Origin: Corynebacterium timonense | Lineage (GTDB): Bacteria; Actinomycetota; Actinomycetes; Mycobacteriales; Mycobacteriaceae | Direction of reading: 5' to 3' | NCBI RefSeq assembly: GCF_900105305.1 | Contig: NZ_LT629765.1 | Coordinates: 2,108,001-2,172,000, forward strand | Length of the DNA: 64,000 nucleotides | Shown: one piece after another, positions 1-8,297 of the stretch | How the letters are laid out: each line of letters starts with the position of its first letter | How positions within the stretch are numbered: the first letter of the stretch is position 1 | Notes under the pieces: generated by a model | What the model saw: only the letters and a program-made list of their open reading frames with translations | Database searches by the model: none | What the model was told of the DNA's origin: nothing | Program-made: the position numbers and the translations under genes

Positions 1-4
1 GCAC

Positions 5-1195
5 CTAGCTCTTCGCGCTGGCCAGGGCCTGCGCGTCACGCTTGCGCTGCTGCCCGACGATGATGGCCACGGCGAGCCCGCCGATGGCGATGGCGAGGTA
101 GAGCCACAAGTGCTCGCTGGCCACCTGGGGCACGACCGCCGGGGTCGGTGTGGTCTCCGCGGTGAGGACAACCTGCGGGTTATTCCCGCTAATCACGCTT
201 TCGATCCACTCCTTCGTGCCCGCCAGTGCGGTGATTGCGGCGGTCGGCGACGGCAGGTCGGGGTCGCCGTTCGCGGTACCGGCGGTGGCAAGGCCGGCCA
301 GCTTGCCGTTTAGGAAGAAGGGGCTGCCGGAGTCGCCGCCCTGCATGCCAGCGCCGTTGGTGGACTGGGCGTTGAGGATGGCGTTCTCAATGAGCGGCAT
401 TCCTGCGCTCGGGTCGGACGAGCCCGCGCCCGGTTCTGCAGGACCGGAACCAGCGGAACGCGGATCCTTAAACCCCGGCATGGCCTCGCTGGCCGGAATG
501 CTCAGGGTCCCGTCGGGCCCCTCGACAGGGCCAGTGGAACCCGCACCCGCCGCGCCCGGCTCTGCAGGACCGGAACCAGCGGAACGCGGATCCTTAAACC
601 CCGGCATGGCCTCGCTGGCCGGAATGCTCAGGGTCCCGTCGGGCCCCTCGACAGGGCCAGTTGAGCCCGAGCCGTCGGACCCACCAGCCCCACCTTGGTC
701 ACCGACGGGGATCGGCGGACCGCCGAGCATCTCGACGATTTCCATCTCCGCCATCGGCAGTTGGCCCTTGCGCGCCATGGAGGAGCTGCTGCTCCAGCCG
801 TAGAGCGTGCCGCGGTCGCCGGTCTCGGGAATGGTGTCGGCGATCTCGGCGGGCGTGACGCCCTTCACCGGTCTCGTCAGGTGTATCAGCCCCGCGTCGG
901 AGACAGGCGACAGCGCCCAGGAGTCCACGTCGTAGGTCTCGCCGTTGATACGCGCCTGCGTGCCTTCGTTGTTGACGGATTCGAGGCAGTGCCGGGCGGT
1001 GAGGACCCACTGCTCGGCGACGAGGGTGCCGGTGCAGTCGCCGAAGTTGCCCACGCGGCCGATGCGCAGGGAGGCGACGGTGCGGGTTTCTTCGTTGTCG
1101 GGGGCGGGCTCGCCAAACTCGAGGGCGCTTGCCGGGGCTGCGCTCAGGGCGAGGATGCCGGCGCTGATCAGGCCGGCGGCGTATTTCTTGTACAC
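5..1195 (-). CDS. Membrane-anchored trypsin-like serine protease with duplicated linker
   Basis: Secreted S1-type serine protease of about 396 residues. I chose the GTG at 1195 because an AGAAGG ribosome site sits 8 nt upstream; longer in-frame extensions run through the neighbouring gene. A signal peptide (residues 1-24, ending ASA) precedes the catalytic domain. His69 (TARHC), Asp100 (DAGL) and Ser289 (GGDSG) form the triad. Between Asp and Ser lies an unusual Gly/Pro/Ser-rich insert (about residues 178-262) made of two near-identical 42-residue units. A C-terminal transmembrane helix (LWLYLAIAIGG...) with a basic tail anchors it to the membrane. Only 5 bp separate it from the upstream membrane gene, so the two are probably cotranscribed. 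The substrate is unknown. Confidence 0.85.
   Translation of the reverse strand: MYKKYAAGLISAGILALSAAPASALEFGEPAPDNEETRTVASLRIGRVGNFGDCTGTLVAEQWVLTARHCLESVNNEGTQARINGETYDVDSWALSPVSDAGLIHLTRPVKGVTPAEIADTIPETGDRGTLYGWSSSSSMARKGQLPMAEMEIVEMLGGPPIPVGDQGGAGGSDGSGSTGPVEGPDGTLSIPASEAMPGFKDPRSAGSGPAEPGAAGAGSTGPVEGPDGTLSIPASEAMPGFKDPRSAGSGPAEPGAGSSDPSAGMPLIENAILNAQSTNGAGMQGGDSGSPFFLNGKLAGLATAGTANGDPDLPSPTAAITALAGTKEWIESVISGNNPQVVLTAETTPTPAVVPQVASEHLWLYLAIAIGGLAVAIIVGQQRKRDAQALASAKS
435..661. repeat. Tandem 126-bp duplication inside the protease gene
   Basis: Positions 435-535 and 561-661 are identical over 101 bp and offset by 126 bp, which equals 42 codons, so the reading frame is kept. The unit encodes a Pro/Gly/Ser-rich segment containing GTLSIPASEAMPGF. 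The near-perfect identity at DNA level points to a recent, still unstable duplication. Confidence 0.95.
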
Positions 1196-1200
1196 GATAG

Positions 1201-2124
1201 TTACACCTTCTTTACTGCGGGAACGGCCAGGGTGATAGCGCGGGAGACGACCCGCTCGAGGGGGCCTTTGCCCATAAACATCCGCCACAGCGTGGCCAGG
1301 ACGAGGAAGAGCACGATGAAGGCCAACGCCCACGGGGTCGAGTGCAACGAAACGCTCTGCTGCCAGAAGAACGCGGTGATGACGTGGAGGACGTAAACGG
1401 TGAGTGACATCGCGCCCATGGCCTGCAGCGGGTAAGTCAGGGTCCCCGCGTAGCGCCCGAGCAGGATGCACAGGTGGAGGACGACCGCCGCGACGGCGAC
1501 GGACAGCACGATCTCGCCCAGCACGCCGGTGTGGCCGGTAAAGCGCAGCCAGTTCGGGATCTCGGTGGTGAAGCGGAAGTAGGTGCCCACGACCGCGACG
1601 ACGGCGCCGAACGCGGTGGCCGTCCATTGCACGGCGGCGCGGGAGGAGCGGATGTAGACCTCGTAGAGCAGCATGCCGGCGAGGAAGTAGGCGATCCACG
1701 CCAGCAGCGGGTACACCTGCGGCAGCGTGAACGGCGCGTAGCGCACGGTCGCGGCCGCGGTGGCCACGGCGAACAGGCCGAGCTTCCACCACACGTTGAG
1801 CGGGGGCACCCACGAGACGATCACCATGGTGATGCCCATGGCGACGAGGACCACCTGGATGCTGCCGCCCAGGGGCAGCAGCGCCAGGCCGAGGAGGGCG
1901 ATGATGCTGCCGCGAGCGACGATGCGCAGGAAGGTCGTCGTCGTGTAGCTGCGCCCGATGATCATGAGGGTCACGCCCGCAAGGATCGCGAAGAGGGCGG
2001 CCGGGAGGCCGGACAGGATGACCTTGGTGCTCCAGAGGAGCGAGGCCATGTGGAGGATTATCATGCCGATAATCGCGAGTGCGCGGGCGATGTCGAGGCC
2101 CGCGATGCGCAAAGGTGCAGACAC
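1201..2124 (-). CDS. Polytopic membrane acyltransferase-like protein (HGSNAT_cat/DUF1624-like)
   Basis: Protein of about 307 residues with roughly eight to ten hydrophobic segments. The N-terminal GLDIARALAIIGMIILHM pattern is typical of the heparan-glucosaminide acetyltransferase-like and DUF418 membrane families, which move acyl groups across or within the membrane. The start is GTG at 2124, supported by AAGGAG 8 nt upstream. The protease gene follows after 5 bp, suggesting an operon. It sits beside the galactan exporter, so a role in decorating cell-wall sugars is possible but is inference. The family call is moderate and the substrate is not visible. Confidence 0.6.
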   Translation of the reverse strand: MSAPLRIAGLDIARALAIIGMIILHMASLLWSTKVILSGLPAALFAILAGVTLMIIGRSYTTTTFLRIVARGSIIALLGLALLPLGGSIQVVLVAMGITMVIVSWVPPLNVWWKLGLFAVATAAATVRYAPFTLPQVYPLLAWIAYFLAGMLLYEVYIRSSRAAVQWTATAFGAVVAVVGTYFRFTTEIPNWLRFTGHTGVLGEIVLSVAVAAVVLHLCILLGRYAGTLTYPLQAMGAMSLTVYVLHVITAFFWQQSVSLHSTPWALAFIVLFLVLATLWRMFMGKGPLERVVSRAITLAVPAVKKV

Positions 2125-2190
2125 CTAGCACTCTCCTTCATACGAGGTGGGGCGCGGCGACCGCGCCCGTGGAATAGCGACCCTCTTTGT

Positions 2191-2234
2191 GTACTCAGGA
2201 GTACTGGTAAATCCCTGTGTTAAGAATATTCTTA
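2191..2234. promoter_or_regulatory. Two palindromes upstream of the acyltransferase-protease operon
   Basis: GTACTCAGGAGTAC (2191-2204) and TAAGAATATTCTTA (2221-2234) are both inverted repeats in the 148-bp AT-richer gap between this operon and the wzt stop. They are the size and symmetry of dimeric repressor sites. No regulator is identified. Confidence 0.4.
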
Positions 2235-2272
2235 CACTGCTTAAATGTAATCATGTTCATACATAAGGTGCG

Positions 2273-3058
2273 CTACTCGTGGAAGCGCTTCACCATCTCC
2301 GCCACATGCGCCCCCGCCTCGGGCCCCTCGTAGGCCTCCACGACGTCAGCGACGAGGCCCGCTTGGCGGATCTCCCCCTTGTCCACCCACATCGCGGTCG
2401 TGCACAGCTGCGCCAGGAAATCGTTGGAGTGGGAGGCGAAGACGAGGATGCCGGAACGCTCCACCATCTCGGCGAGGCGCACGCGGGCTTTGGCCATGAA
2501 GGCGGCGTCGACGGCGCCGATGCCTTCGTCGAGAAGCAAAATCTCGGGCTCGATCGACGTGACCACCCCGAGGGCGAGGCGCACGCGCATGCCGGTGGAG
2601 TAGGTGCGCAGCGGCATGTCCAAGTAGTCGCCGAGCTCGGAGAACTCCGCGATCTCGTCGATCTTCGCCTTCATCTGCTTGCGCGTCTGGCCGAGGAAGA
2701 GGCCGCGGATGATGATGTTTTCGTAGCCGGAGATCTCCGGGTCCATGCCCACGCCGAGGTCAAAGACCGGGGCGACGCGGCCGCGCACGTCGGCCACTCC
2801 GCGGGTGGGCTCGTAGATGCCCGACAGAAGCCGCAGCAGCGTGGACTTGCCGGCGCCGTTGTGCCCCACCAGGCCGACGCGGTCGCCCTCCCTCAGGTGG
2901 AGGTTGACGTCGCGCAGGGCCTCGACGACGACGGTGTTCGCGTCGTTTCTCCCGATCGCGCCGCCGGCGGAGGAGATCACCGCCTTCTTCAGCGAGCGGG
3001 ACTTGGCGTCGAAGATGGGGAAATCGACGCAGGCGTTGTACGTGTCAATGGAAACCAT
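2273..3058 (-). CDS. wzt: Galactan export ABC transporter, ATP-binding protein Wzt
   Basis: ATPase of a polysaccharide ABC-2 exporter, 261 residues, orthologous in context to Rv3781/RfbE of mycobacteria. It powers transfer of the lipid-linked galactan precursor across the membrane. Walker A GHNGAGKST is at residues 65-73, the signature YSTGMRVRL is near 153, Walker B LLLDE is near 174-178, and the H-loop is ASHS. It lacks a C-terminal carbohydrate-binding extension, as expected for the short Wzt type. The permease gene lies 13 bp upstream on the same strand, and the polymer-building genes glfT1, dprE1/2 and emb lie further along. Confidence 0.93.
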   Translation of the reverse strand: MVSIDTYNACVDFPIFDAKSRSLKKAVISSAGGAIGRNDANTVVVEALRDVNLHLREGDRVGLVGHNGAGKSTLLRLLSGIYEPTRGVADVRGRVAPVFDLGVGMDPEISGYENIIIRGLFLGQTRKQMKAKIDEIAEFSELGDYLDMPLRTYSTGMRVRLALGVVTSIEPEILLLDEGIGAVDAAFMAKARVRLAEMVERSGILVFASHSNDFLAQLCTTAMWVDKGEIRQAGLVADVVEAYEGPEAGAHVAEMVKRFHE

Positions 3059-3071
3059 GTGGTGACATCCT

Positions 3072-3959
3072 TTACACCCAGTACGGCACGCGGAAGCGCC
3101 ACTGGCGCATGACCACGAGCGCGAGGATCAGGCCGACGACGGTGCAGCCCCCGACGATGGCCCAGTGGTAGGCGGCCAGTGGTTCGTCGATAAGCGGGGC
3201 CCGAATGATCTCGAGGTAGTGGTAGAGCGGGTTGATCTCCGCGATGCGCGCGCGTTCGGCGACCTCGCCGCCCTGCTCGCGCAGCGTCGCCGTGGTCCAC
3301 ACGATCGGAGTGACGTAGAACAGCAGCTGCACGAGCGCCTCAAGCAGCGGCGCGACGTCGCGAAAACGCGTGGCCACGATACCGAACAGCATGGCCACCC
3401 ACACCCCGTTGATGACCAGAAGCGCAAGCGCCGGCACCGCCAGAAGCGTCTCCCACGACAACCGGATGCGGAAGACGATGACCAAGATCACCCAAATGAC
3501 CATGTTGTGGGCCAAAAACAGCAGCTGGCGCCACACCAACCGGTACACGTGCACCGACAGCGCCGACGGCAGCTGCTTAATCAGGCCCTCGTTGTCGATG
3601 AAGACGTTCGCGCCTTCCTTAATACAGCCCGCGAGGAATCCCCAGATGATGAAGCCCACCGTGACGTGCGGCAAAAAGTCGCGCACGGGAATCTGGAAAA
3701 GCATCGAATACAGCAGGCCCAGCGCCAGCGACATCACGCCGGTGGCGATGGTGATCCACAGCGGGCCGAGCGTGGAACGGCGGTAGCGCTGCTTGATGTC
3801 CTGCCACCCCAGCTGCAGCCACAGTTCGTGCTGGCGCCAGCCGTGTATGAGGTCAGCCCACGCCATCCCCAGCGTCCTCGAGCGCGAGCGCGGGGTGTTC
3901 TCGGCGGCCGCCGAGGTCATCCGGGCGACGTCGGCGCGCAATTGTTTCTTGTCCTGCAC
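3072..3959 (-). CDS. wzm: Galactan export ABC transporter, permease Wzm
   Basis: ABC-2 type permease of about 295 residues with six predicted membrane spans, matching the Rv3783/RfbD family. It forms the channel partner of Wzt in arabinogalactan precursor export. I prefer the GTG at 3959 because a TAGGGT hexamer lies 7 nt upstream, the pattern of a leaderless corynebacterial transcript. The alternative ATG at 3920 gives 282 residues, close to the mycobacterial length, but has no ribosome site. Sequence toward the end (QLLFYVTPIVW, then INPLYHYLEIIRAPL) is characteristic of the family. Confidence 0.9.
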   Translation of the reverse strand: MQDKKQLRADVARMTSAAAENTPRSRSRTLGMAWADLIHGWRQHELWLQLGWQDIKQRYRRSTLGPLWITIATGVMSLALGLLYSMLFQIPVRDFLPHVTVGFIIWGFLAGCIKEGANVFIDNEGLIKQLPSALSVHVYRLVWRQLLFLAHNMVIWVILVIVFRIRLSWETLLAVPALALLVINGVWVAMLFGIVATRFRDVAPLLEALVQLLFYVTPIVWTTATLREQGGEVAERARIAEINPLYHYLEIIRAPLIDEPLAAYHWAIVGGCTVVGLILALVVMRQWRFRVPYWV

Positions 3960-4133
3960 GTGGCTAACCCTATCGCGTGGGGCCGCACATCCGTTACCCG
4001 CAACAGCGGAAACGCTCCACGCGCGCCCTAGCAGGGGGTGTGCATCAAGGAAGACAGCCGTGCATAATTGGATTCGTTGTTTGCGCAGGAGCATGTACAG
4101 GGGCATGTTCGGACGAAGTGGGAGGTTCAACCC

Positions 4134-5375
4134 GTGGCCTACGATGTCGCCAGCGTGCGCGGCCTCTACACCTCGTTGTCCGACGGCTGGACGTACCTCA
4201 ACGCGCAGGCCTTCCCGCAGATCCCCGAGCGGGTCTCCGCCGCCGTCGCCCGCTCCTTCCGCATGTCCCCCGCGATCACCCGCCCCGAGCCCGCCGGGGG
4301 CTCCCACTCCCGCCGGTCCGCCGGCCAGCCCGAGGGCTTCGCCTTCCTTCACGACGCCCGAACGGCCATCGCCGACCTCACCGGCGCCACCCCCGACCGC
4401 GTGGTCCTCGGCCCGAGCCTCCACGCCCTCTACTCCGCGCTCGCCGCCGCGATGCGCCCCATGTTCCGCCACAACTCCACCGTCGTGCTCAACAACGCGG
4501 ACCGCCCCGAGCTCACCGCGGCGCTTTTGCGCACCGACGCCGCGCCCCGCTGGGCGCAGGCCGACCTCGCCACCGGCGAGCTGCCCGCCTGGCAGTACGA
4601 CACGCTTGTCGACGGCACCACCCGCCTCGTCTCCATCCCCGCGGCGCACAGCCTGCTGGGCAACGTCACCGCCGTCGCCGACATCGTCGACCGCGTCCGC
4701 ACCCGCTCCCGCGCCTGGGTCGTCGTCGACGCCTCCGCCTACGCGCCCTACCGCGCCGTTCACGTCGACGACTGGGGCGCCGACGCCGTCGCCATCGACA
4801 TCGCCGAGATGGGCGGGCCGCAGATCGCCGCCCTCATCGTCCGCGACGCCGCCATGTTCGGGCGCCTCGAGCCCCTCGGCCACCCGTCCGCAACCGGCGC
4901 GGAGAAGCTGGCCCAGCAGGTCTCCCCCGGCCTCGCCGGCGGCGTCCCCGCCCTCGTCGAGCACTACGCCACCCTCTCCGAGCAACCCCCCGCCGGCCGC
5001 ACCAGCCGCCGCGCCCGCCTCCTCGCCTCGATGTCCGACACCGCCGCCTACCTCAACAGCCTGCGCGACGACCTGCACACCTTCCTGGGAACCCTCCCCG
5101 CCGTCCACATCGTCGGCGTCTCCGGCGAAGCCGCCGACGGCGCCACCATCGACCGCGTCCCCCGCCTCAGCTTCGGCGTGCGCGGCGTGCCCTCCGCCAC
5201 CGTGAACCAGCGCCTCTTTGCCAACAACATCGTGGCCACCAAAACGCCCGCCACGCCGCTTTTTGACGACATGGGCGTCCCCGAAATGGGCGGCGCCGTC
5301 ACCGTCGGCCTCAGTCCCTTCAACACCACCGGCGACGTCGACCACCTCATCCGCGCCGTCGCGTCGCTGGCGTAG
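4134..5375 (+). CDS. Class V aminotransferase/cysteine desulfurase-like protein lacking the PLP lysine
   Basis: Protein of 413 residues with the fold-type I layout of SufS/CsdA enzymes. It occupies the same place next to wzm/wzt as Rv3778c in mycobacteria. GTG 4134 is chosen because GGGAGGT lies 7 nt upstream. Where the family has the pyridoxal-phosphate lysine (SGHKxxGP), this protein reads DIAEMGGP, so the lysine position is Glu225. It may therefore be non-catalytic or use another chemistry. A true cysteine desulfurase activity is unlikely unless another lysine substitutes. It converges on the quinone oxidoreductase across duplicated hairpins. Confidence 0.75.
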   Translation: MAYDVASVRGLYTSLSDGWTYLNAQAFPQIPERVSAAVARSFRMSPAITRPEPAGGSHSRRSAGQPEGFAFLHDARTAIADLTGATPDRVVLGPSLHALYSALAAAMRPMFRHNSTVVLNNADRPELTAALLRTDAAPRWAQADLATGELPAWQYDTLVDGTTRLVSIPAAHSLLGNVTAVADIVDRVRTRSRAWVVVDASAYAPYRAVHVDDWGADAVAIDIAEMGGPQIAALIVRDAAMFGRLEPLGHPSATGAEKLAQQVSPGLAGGVPALVEHYATLSEQPPAGRTSRRARLLASMSDTAAYLNSLRDDLHTFLGTLPAVHIVGVSGEAADGATIDRVPRLSFGVRGVPSATVNQRLFANNIVATKTPATPLFDDMGVPEMGGAVTVGLSPFNTTGDVDHLIRAVASLA

Positions 5376-5438
5376 GGCTCTGGGGTTTTGCGACCTGGGG
5401 TGTCGCTGAGGTCGACCAAGGCCCACAACCCCAAAAGC

Positions 5439-5491
5439 GGAACTCTAAAAATCGGCGATATCTGGCCCGGAACGCGGATTTTTAGGGCTCC
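5439..5491. terminator. Rho-independent terminator, copy 1
   Basis: Long inverted repeat GGAACTCTAAAAATC...GATTTTTAGGGCTCC followed by GTTTTTA. It lies 64 bp after the stop of the plus-strand aminotransferase-like gene. A-rich and T-rich flanks let it act on both strands. Confidence 0.8.
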
Positions 5492-5512
5492 GTTTTTAGG
5501 GGGAAGGAGCGC

Positions 5513-5643
5513 CTACACCGTCAGCACGATCTTGCCGGTACGCGCCTCGGCGTCCAGGTGCTTGTGCGCCTCGGCAGCTTCGGCAAGAGGGAAGGTCCGC
5601 GTCACGTTCGCTTTAATGCTGCCGTCCTCGAGCAGCGCCCAGA
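5513..5643 (-). pseudogene. 3' fragment of a second quinone oxidoreductase gene
   Basis: Reads as the last 43 or so residues of the oxidoreductase (WALLEDGSIKANVTRTF... to RTGKIVLTV, stop at 5513-5515). Differences from the intact neighbour are few and mostly conservative (GSI for GTI, AEA for AQA, DAEA for DTDA). No start or upstream part remains. It is a remnant of a tandem duplication rather than a working gene. Confidence 0.85.
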
Positions 5644-5673
5644 AACCCGCAGGCACCCACAACTCCAAAAACA

Positions 5674-5724
5674 GAACTCTAAAAATCCGCGATATCCGGC
5701 CCCGAACGCGGATTTTTAGTGTTC
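5674..5724. terminator. Rho-independent terminator, copy 2
   Basis: An 18-bp stem with one mismatch (GAACTCTAAAAATCCGCG against CGCGGATTTTTAGTGTTC) is followed by TGTTTTTA. It lies immediately beyond the stop of the intact quinone oxidoreductase and is a stronger stem than copy 1. It probably works bidirectionally between the converging genes. Confidence 0.85.
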
Positions 5725-5746
5725 TGTTTTTAGGGGGAAGGAGCGT

Positions 5747-6703
5747 CTACACCGTCAGCACGATTTTGCCGGTACGCGCGTCGGTGTCGAGGTGTTTGTG
5801 CGCCTGCGCAGCCTCGGCGAGGGGGAAGGTCCGCGTCACGTTCGCTTTGATGGTGCCGTCCTCGAGGAGCGGCCAGACGTTCTTCACGGTGTCCGCGACG
5901 ATCTCGGCTTTCATCTCCACGGGCCGGGCGCGCAGGGTGGTCGCGTGCACGGACTGGCGGCGCGGCATCATGCGCCCGAGGCTGAGGGTGCCTTTCGGGC
6001 CGCCTTGCAGGGCGATGACGACGAGGCGACCGTCCATGTCGAGGCACTTGATGTTGCGTTCGAGGTAGTCGCCGCCGACGACGTCGAGGATGATGTCGCG
6101 GCTTCCCTCGAGTTCCTCGAGGAAGTCCTGCTCCTTGTAGTTGATGAGGATGTCGGCGCCGAGCTCGCGGCAGTAGTCGAGCTTCTCCTGGCTGCCGGCG
6201 GTGACGGCGACCTCGCAGCCGAGCGCCTTGCACAGTTGGATGGCGAAGGACCCGATGCCGCCGGAGCCGCCGTGGATGAGCACGCGGTCGCCCTTCTTCA
6301 CGCCCGCGACCATGCCCAGGTTGGACCACACGGTGGCCGCGACCTCGACGATGCCCGCGGTGTGTTCCAGGCTGAAGCCCTTCGGCACGGGGGTGAGCTG
6401 GCCTTCCGGCACGGCGACGTACTCGGCGTAGCCGCCGCCGGCGAGGAGGCAGCCGACTTCTTCGCCGACGGTGCGGCCGGTGTCGCCGGCGTCAACGATG
6501 GCGCCGGCGCATTCGAGGCCGATGATCTCGGAGGCGCCCTTCGGCGGCGGGTAGTTGCCCTGGGCCTGGACGAGGTCGGCGCGGTTGACGCCCGCGGCCT
6601 TGACCTGGACCAGAACGTCGCCGGGGCGCAGCTCAGGGGTGTCGACCTCGGTGAGCGCGAGGGAGTGGGGGTCGTTGGGATCGTGCAGGGTGATTGCCTT
6701 CAT
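5747..6703 (-). CDS. NADPH:quinone oxidoreductase (MDR family, PIG3-like)
   Basis: Zinc-independent medium-chain reductase of 318 residues. The N-terminal GroES-like domain carries NYPPPKGAS, typical of the TP53I3/PIG3 branch, followed by a Rossmann domain with HGGSGGIGSFAIQ that binds NADPH. It likely reduces quinones in the cytosol. An ATG start at 6703 has TAATCT 8 nt upstream, indicating a leaderless transcript. Its 3' end and terminator were duplicated in tandem (see 5422-5877). An equivalent gene (Rv3777) neighbours Rv3778c in mycobacteria, so the context is conserved. Confidence 0.9.
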   Translation of the reverse strand: MKAITLHDPNDPHSLALTEVDTPELRPGDVLVQVKAAGVNRADLVQAQGNYPPPKGASEIIGLECAGAIVDAGDTGRTVGEEVGCLLAGGGYAEYVAVPEGQLTPVPKGFSLEHTAGIVEVAATVWSNLGMVAGVKKGDRVLIHGGSGGIGSFAIQLCKALGCEVAVTAGSQEKLDYCRELGADILINYKEQDFLEELEGSRDIILDVVGGDYLERNIKCLDMDGRLVVIALQGGPKGTLSLGRMMPRRQSVHATTLRARPVEMKAEIVADTVKNVWPLLEDGTIKANVTRTFPLAEAAQAHKHLDTDARTGKIVLTV

Positions 6704-6754
6704 GCCGCCCCAGATTATCTAAGTTTCGCCCCCGCGGGCTAAGATCGGGGCGCT

Positions 6755-6839
<85 letters not shown>

Positions 6840-6863
6840 CAGGTTCCCCGGGGCCGCTGCCGT

Positions 6864-7994
6864 CTACGCCAGCGCGTCGAGCGCCTCGACGAAGCGCGCG
6901 GCCGCGGCCTCGGGGTCCGCCCACTTGTCCAGGCCGAACAGGCCGACGCGGAAGGTGGCAAAGTCGTCGCCCTCGTCGATTTTCAGCGGCACGCCCGCGG
7001 CGATCTGCAGCCCCTGGGCTTTGAAGGCGGCGCCCGACTGCAGCTCAGGCGAGGTGGCGTAGAGGACGACGACCCCGTTGGACTGGTAGCCCTCCGCCGC
7101 GACGGAGATGTAGCCGCGCGCGGCGGCGGCGCCGCGCACGAGGCGCCCGAGCGTTTCTTGGCGCTGCGCCAGCTCGTCGAGCCCGACGCGCACGGATTCC
7201 TTCATCGCCTCGAGGTTGTGCAGGATCGTGTCCGTCGGCAGCGTCGAGTGGTACCCGGCCGTGCCGTCGCGGTAGCCGTCGAAAATGTCGAGCCACTTCT
7301 TCAGGTCCAGCGTGAACGAGCTGCTTGTCGACGCCTCAACGGCGCCCCTCCCCTTCTCCCCGAGCAGGACGTAGCCCGTCGCAGGCGACCCGGACCACGA
7401 CTTCTGCGGGGCGGAGACGAGAACGTCGACGCCGGTGGCCTTCATGTCCGTGAACGAGGCGCCGGCGGCGATGCAGTCGAGGACGAACAGCGCGCCGTTC
7501 TCGCTGGCGATCTCCCCGAGGCCGCGCAGGTAGTCCGGGGGAAGGGTGAGGCCGGCGGCCGTTTCCGTGTGCGCGGTGACGATGATGTCGGGGGAGAATG
7601 TGGAGGCGGCCTGGCGGACGTCGTCAAGCGAAGGCGGAGCGAAGGAGGGGGTGGCGGAGTCCGAGGTGGGTCGGGCGTTGAGGACCGTGACAGTGTCGGT
7701 GAGGGAGGCGGCGTCGATGATCTGCGACCAGCGGAAGGTGAACAGGCCCGAGCGGATGATGAGAACCTTCTTGCCGGCGAAGAGCTGGCGGGCCACCGCC
7801 TCCATCGCCCCGGTGCCGCCGCCGGGCACGAGGGCGGCGGAGTCGGCGTTGTAGGTGGAGGTCAGCAGCCCGAGGATCTCCTGCGCAGCCGTGATGAACT
7901 TCTGCGACATGTGGTTGAGGGAGCGGTCGGTGAAGACCACGGAGTACTCGAGGAGGCCGTCGGGGTCGATGTCGGTGCGGGGCAGATCAGTCAT
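6864..7994 (-). CDS. Class V aminotransferase (alanine-glyoxylate/serine-pyruvate type)
   Basis: PLP-dependent enzyme of 376 residues. The glycine-rich VPGGGTGAMEAVARQL segment binds the cofactor phosphate. VLDCIAAG supplies the ring-contacting Asp, and SAPQKSWSGSP carries the Schiff-base lysine Lys198. It therefore keeps every residue that the nearby 4134-5375 homologue has lost. The probable reaction is amino transfer from alanine or serine to a keto acid, but the exact substrate pair cannot be read from sequence. A TAGTCT hexamer 8 nt before the ATG suggests leaderless transcription. It lies between two serine tRNA genes. Confidence 0.85.
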   Translation of the reverse strand: MTDLPRTDIDPDGLLEYSVVFTDRSLNHMSQKFITAAQEILGLLTSTYNADSAALVPGGGTGAMEAVARQLFAGKKVLIIRSGLFTFRWSQIIDAASLTDTVTVLNARPTSDSATPSFAPPSLDDVRQAASTFSPDIIVTAHTETAAGLTLPPDYLRGLGEIASENGALFVLDCIAAGASFTDMKATGVDVLVSAPQKSWSGSPATGYVLLGEKGRGAVEASTSSSFTLDLKKWLDIFDGYRDGTAGYHSTLPTDTILHNLEAMKESVRVGLDELAQRQETLGRLVRGAAAARGYISVAAEGYQSNGVVVLYATSPELQSGAAFKAQGLQIAAGVPLKIDEGDDFATFRVGLFGLDKWADPEAAAARFVEALDALA

Positions 7995-8088
7995 ACAGCC
8001 AGAGACTAGCCCGGATCCGGCGGCGAGGCGCCGAATACGACGGCATTTTGTGGCAGGGGCGTTCGTTGGGTACGATGCATCAAGGTCT

Positions 8089-8180
8089 GGAGACGTGCCA
8101 GAGCGGCCGAATGGGGCTCCCTGCTAAGGAGTTGCCCTCTTTGCGGAGGGCCGCAGGTTCAAATCCTGTCGTCTCCGCCA
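8089..8180 (+). tRNA. tRNA-Ser (anticodon GCU)
   Basis: Acceptor GGAGACG pairs with GTCTCC. Loop CTGCTAA gives anticodon GCT. A large variable arm (TTGCCCTCTTTGCGGAGGGC) confirms class II. The 3' CCA is encoded at 8178-8180. Confidence 0.97.
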
Positions 8181-8181
8181 C

Positions 8182-8257
8182 GCGCCCGTAGCTCAACGGA
8201 TAGAGCATCTGACTACGGATCAGAAGGTTGGGGGTTCGAATCCCTCCGGGCGCACCA
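8182..8257 (+). tRNA. tRNA-Arg (anticodon ACG)
   Basis: Seven-bp acceptor GCGCCCG/CGGGCGC, loop CTACGGA with anticodon ACG (A34 becomes inosine to read CGN codons), T-loop GTTCGAATC, and CCA encoded at 8255-8257. It starts one base after the preceding tRNA-Ser, so both are likely processed from one transcript. Confidence 0.97.
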
Positions 8258-8297
8258 TGTGTCTTCGGCTCGGGCTCCCTCGTGCACAATGGAGCCC

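Larger units (their letters stand above)
5422..5877. repeat. Tandem 234-bp duplication of a gene 3' end plus its terminator
   Basis: Segments 5422-5643 and 5656-5877 align at a constant offset of 234 bp with scattered substitutions. Each holds the hairpin terminator followed by the C-terminal coding sequence of the quinone oxidoreductase on the minus strand. Homology stops just after CCAGA in both copies. Confidence 0.9.

Noticed and set aside
1201..2131. Fusion of the protease with an upstream 312-residue domain
   Set aside because: The upstream part in that frame is low-complexity shadow of the acyltransferase-like gene. A GTG with a ribosome site and a signal peptide start the protease at 1195.
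3960..5426. Minus-strand extension of wzm through the aminotransferase gene
   Set aside because: The extension is Gly/Ala/Asp-rich shadow sequence antisense to a recognisable gene, and a leaderless start explains wzm at 3959.
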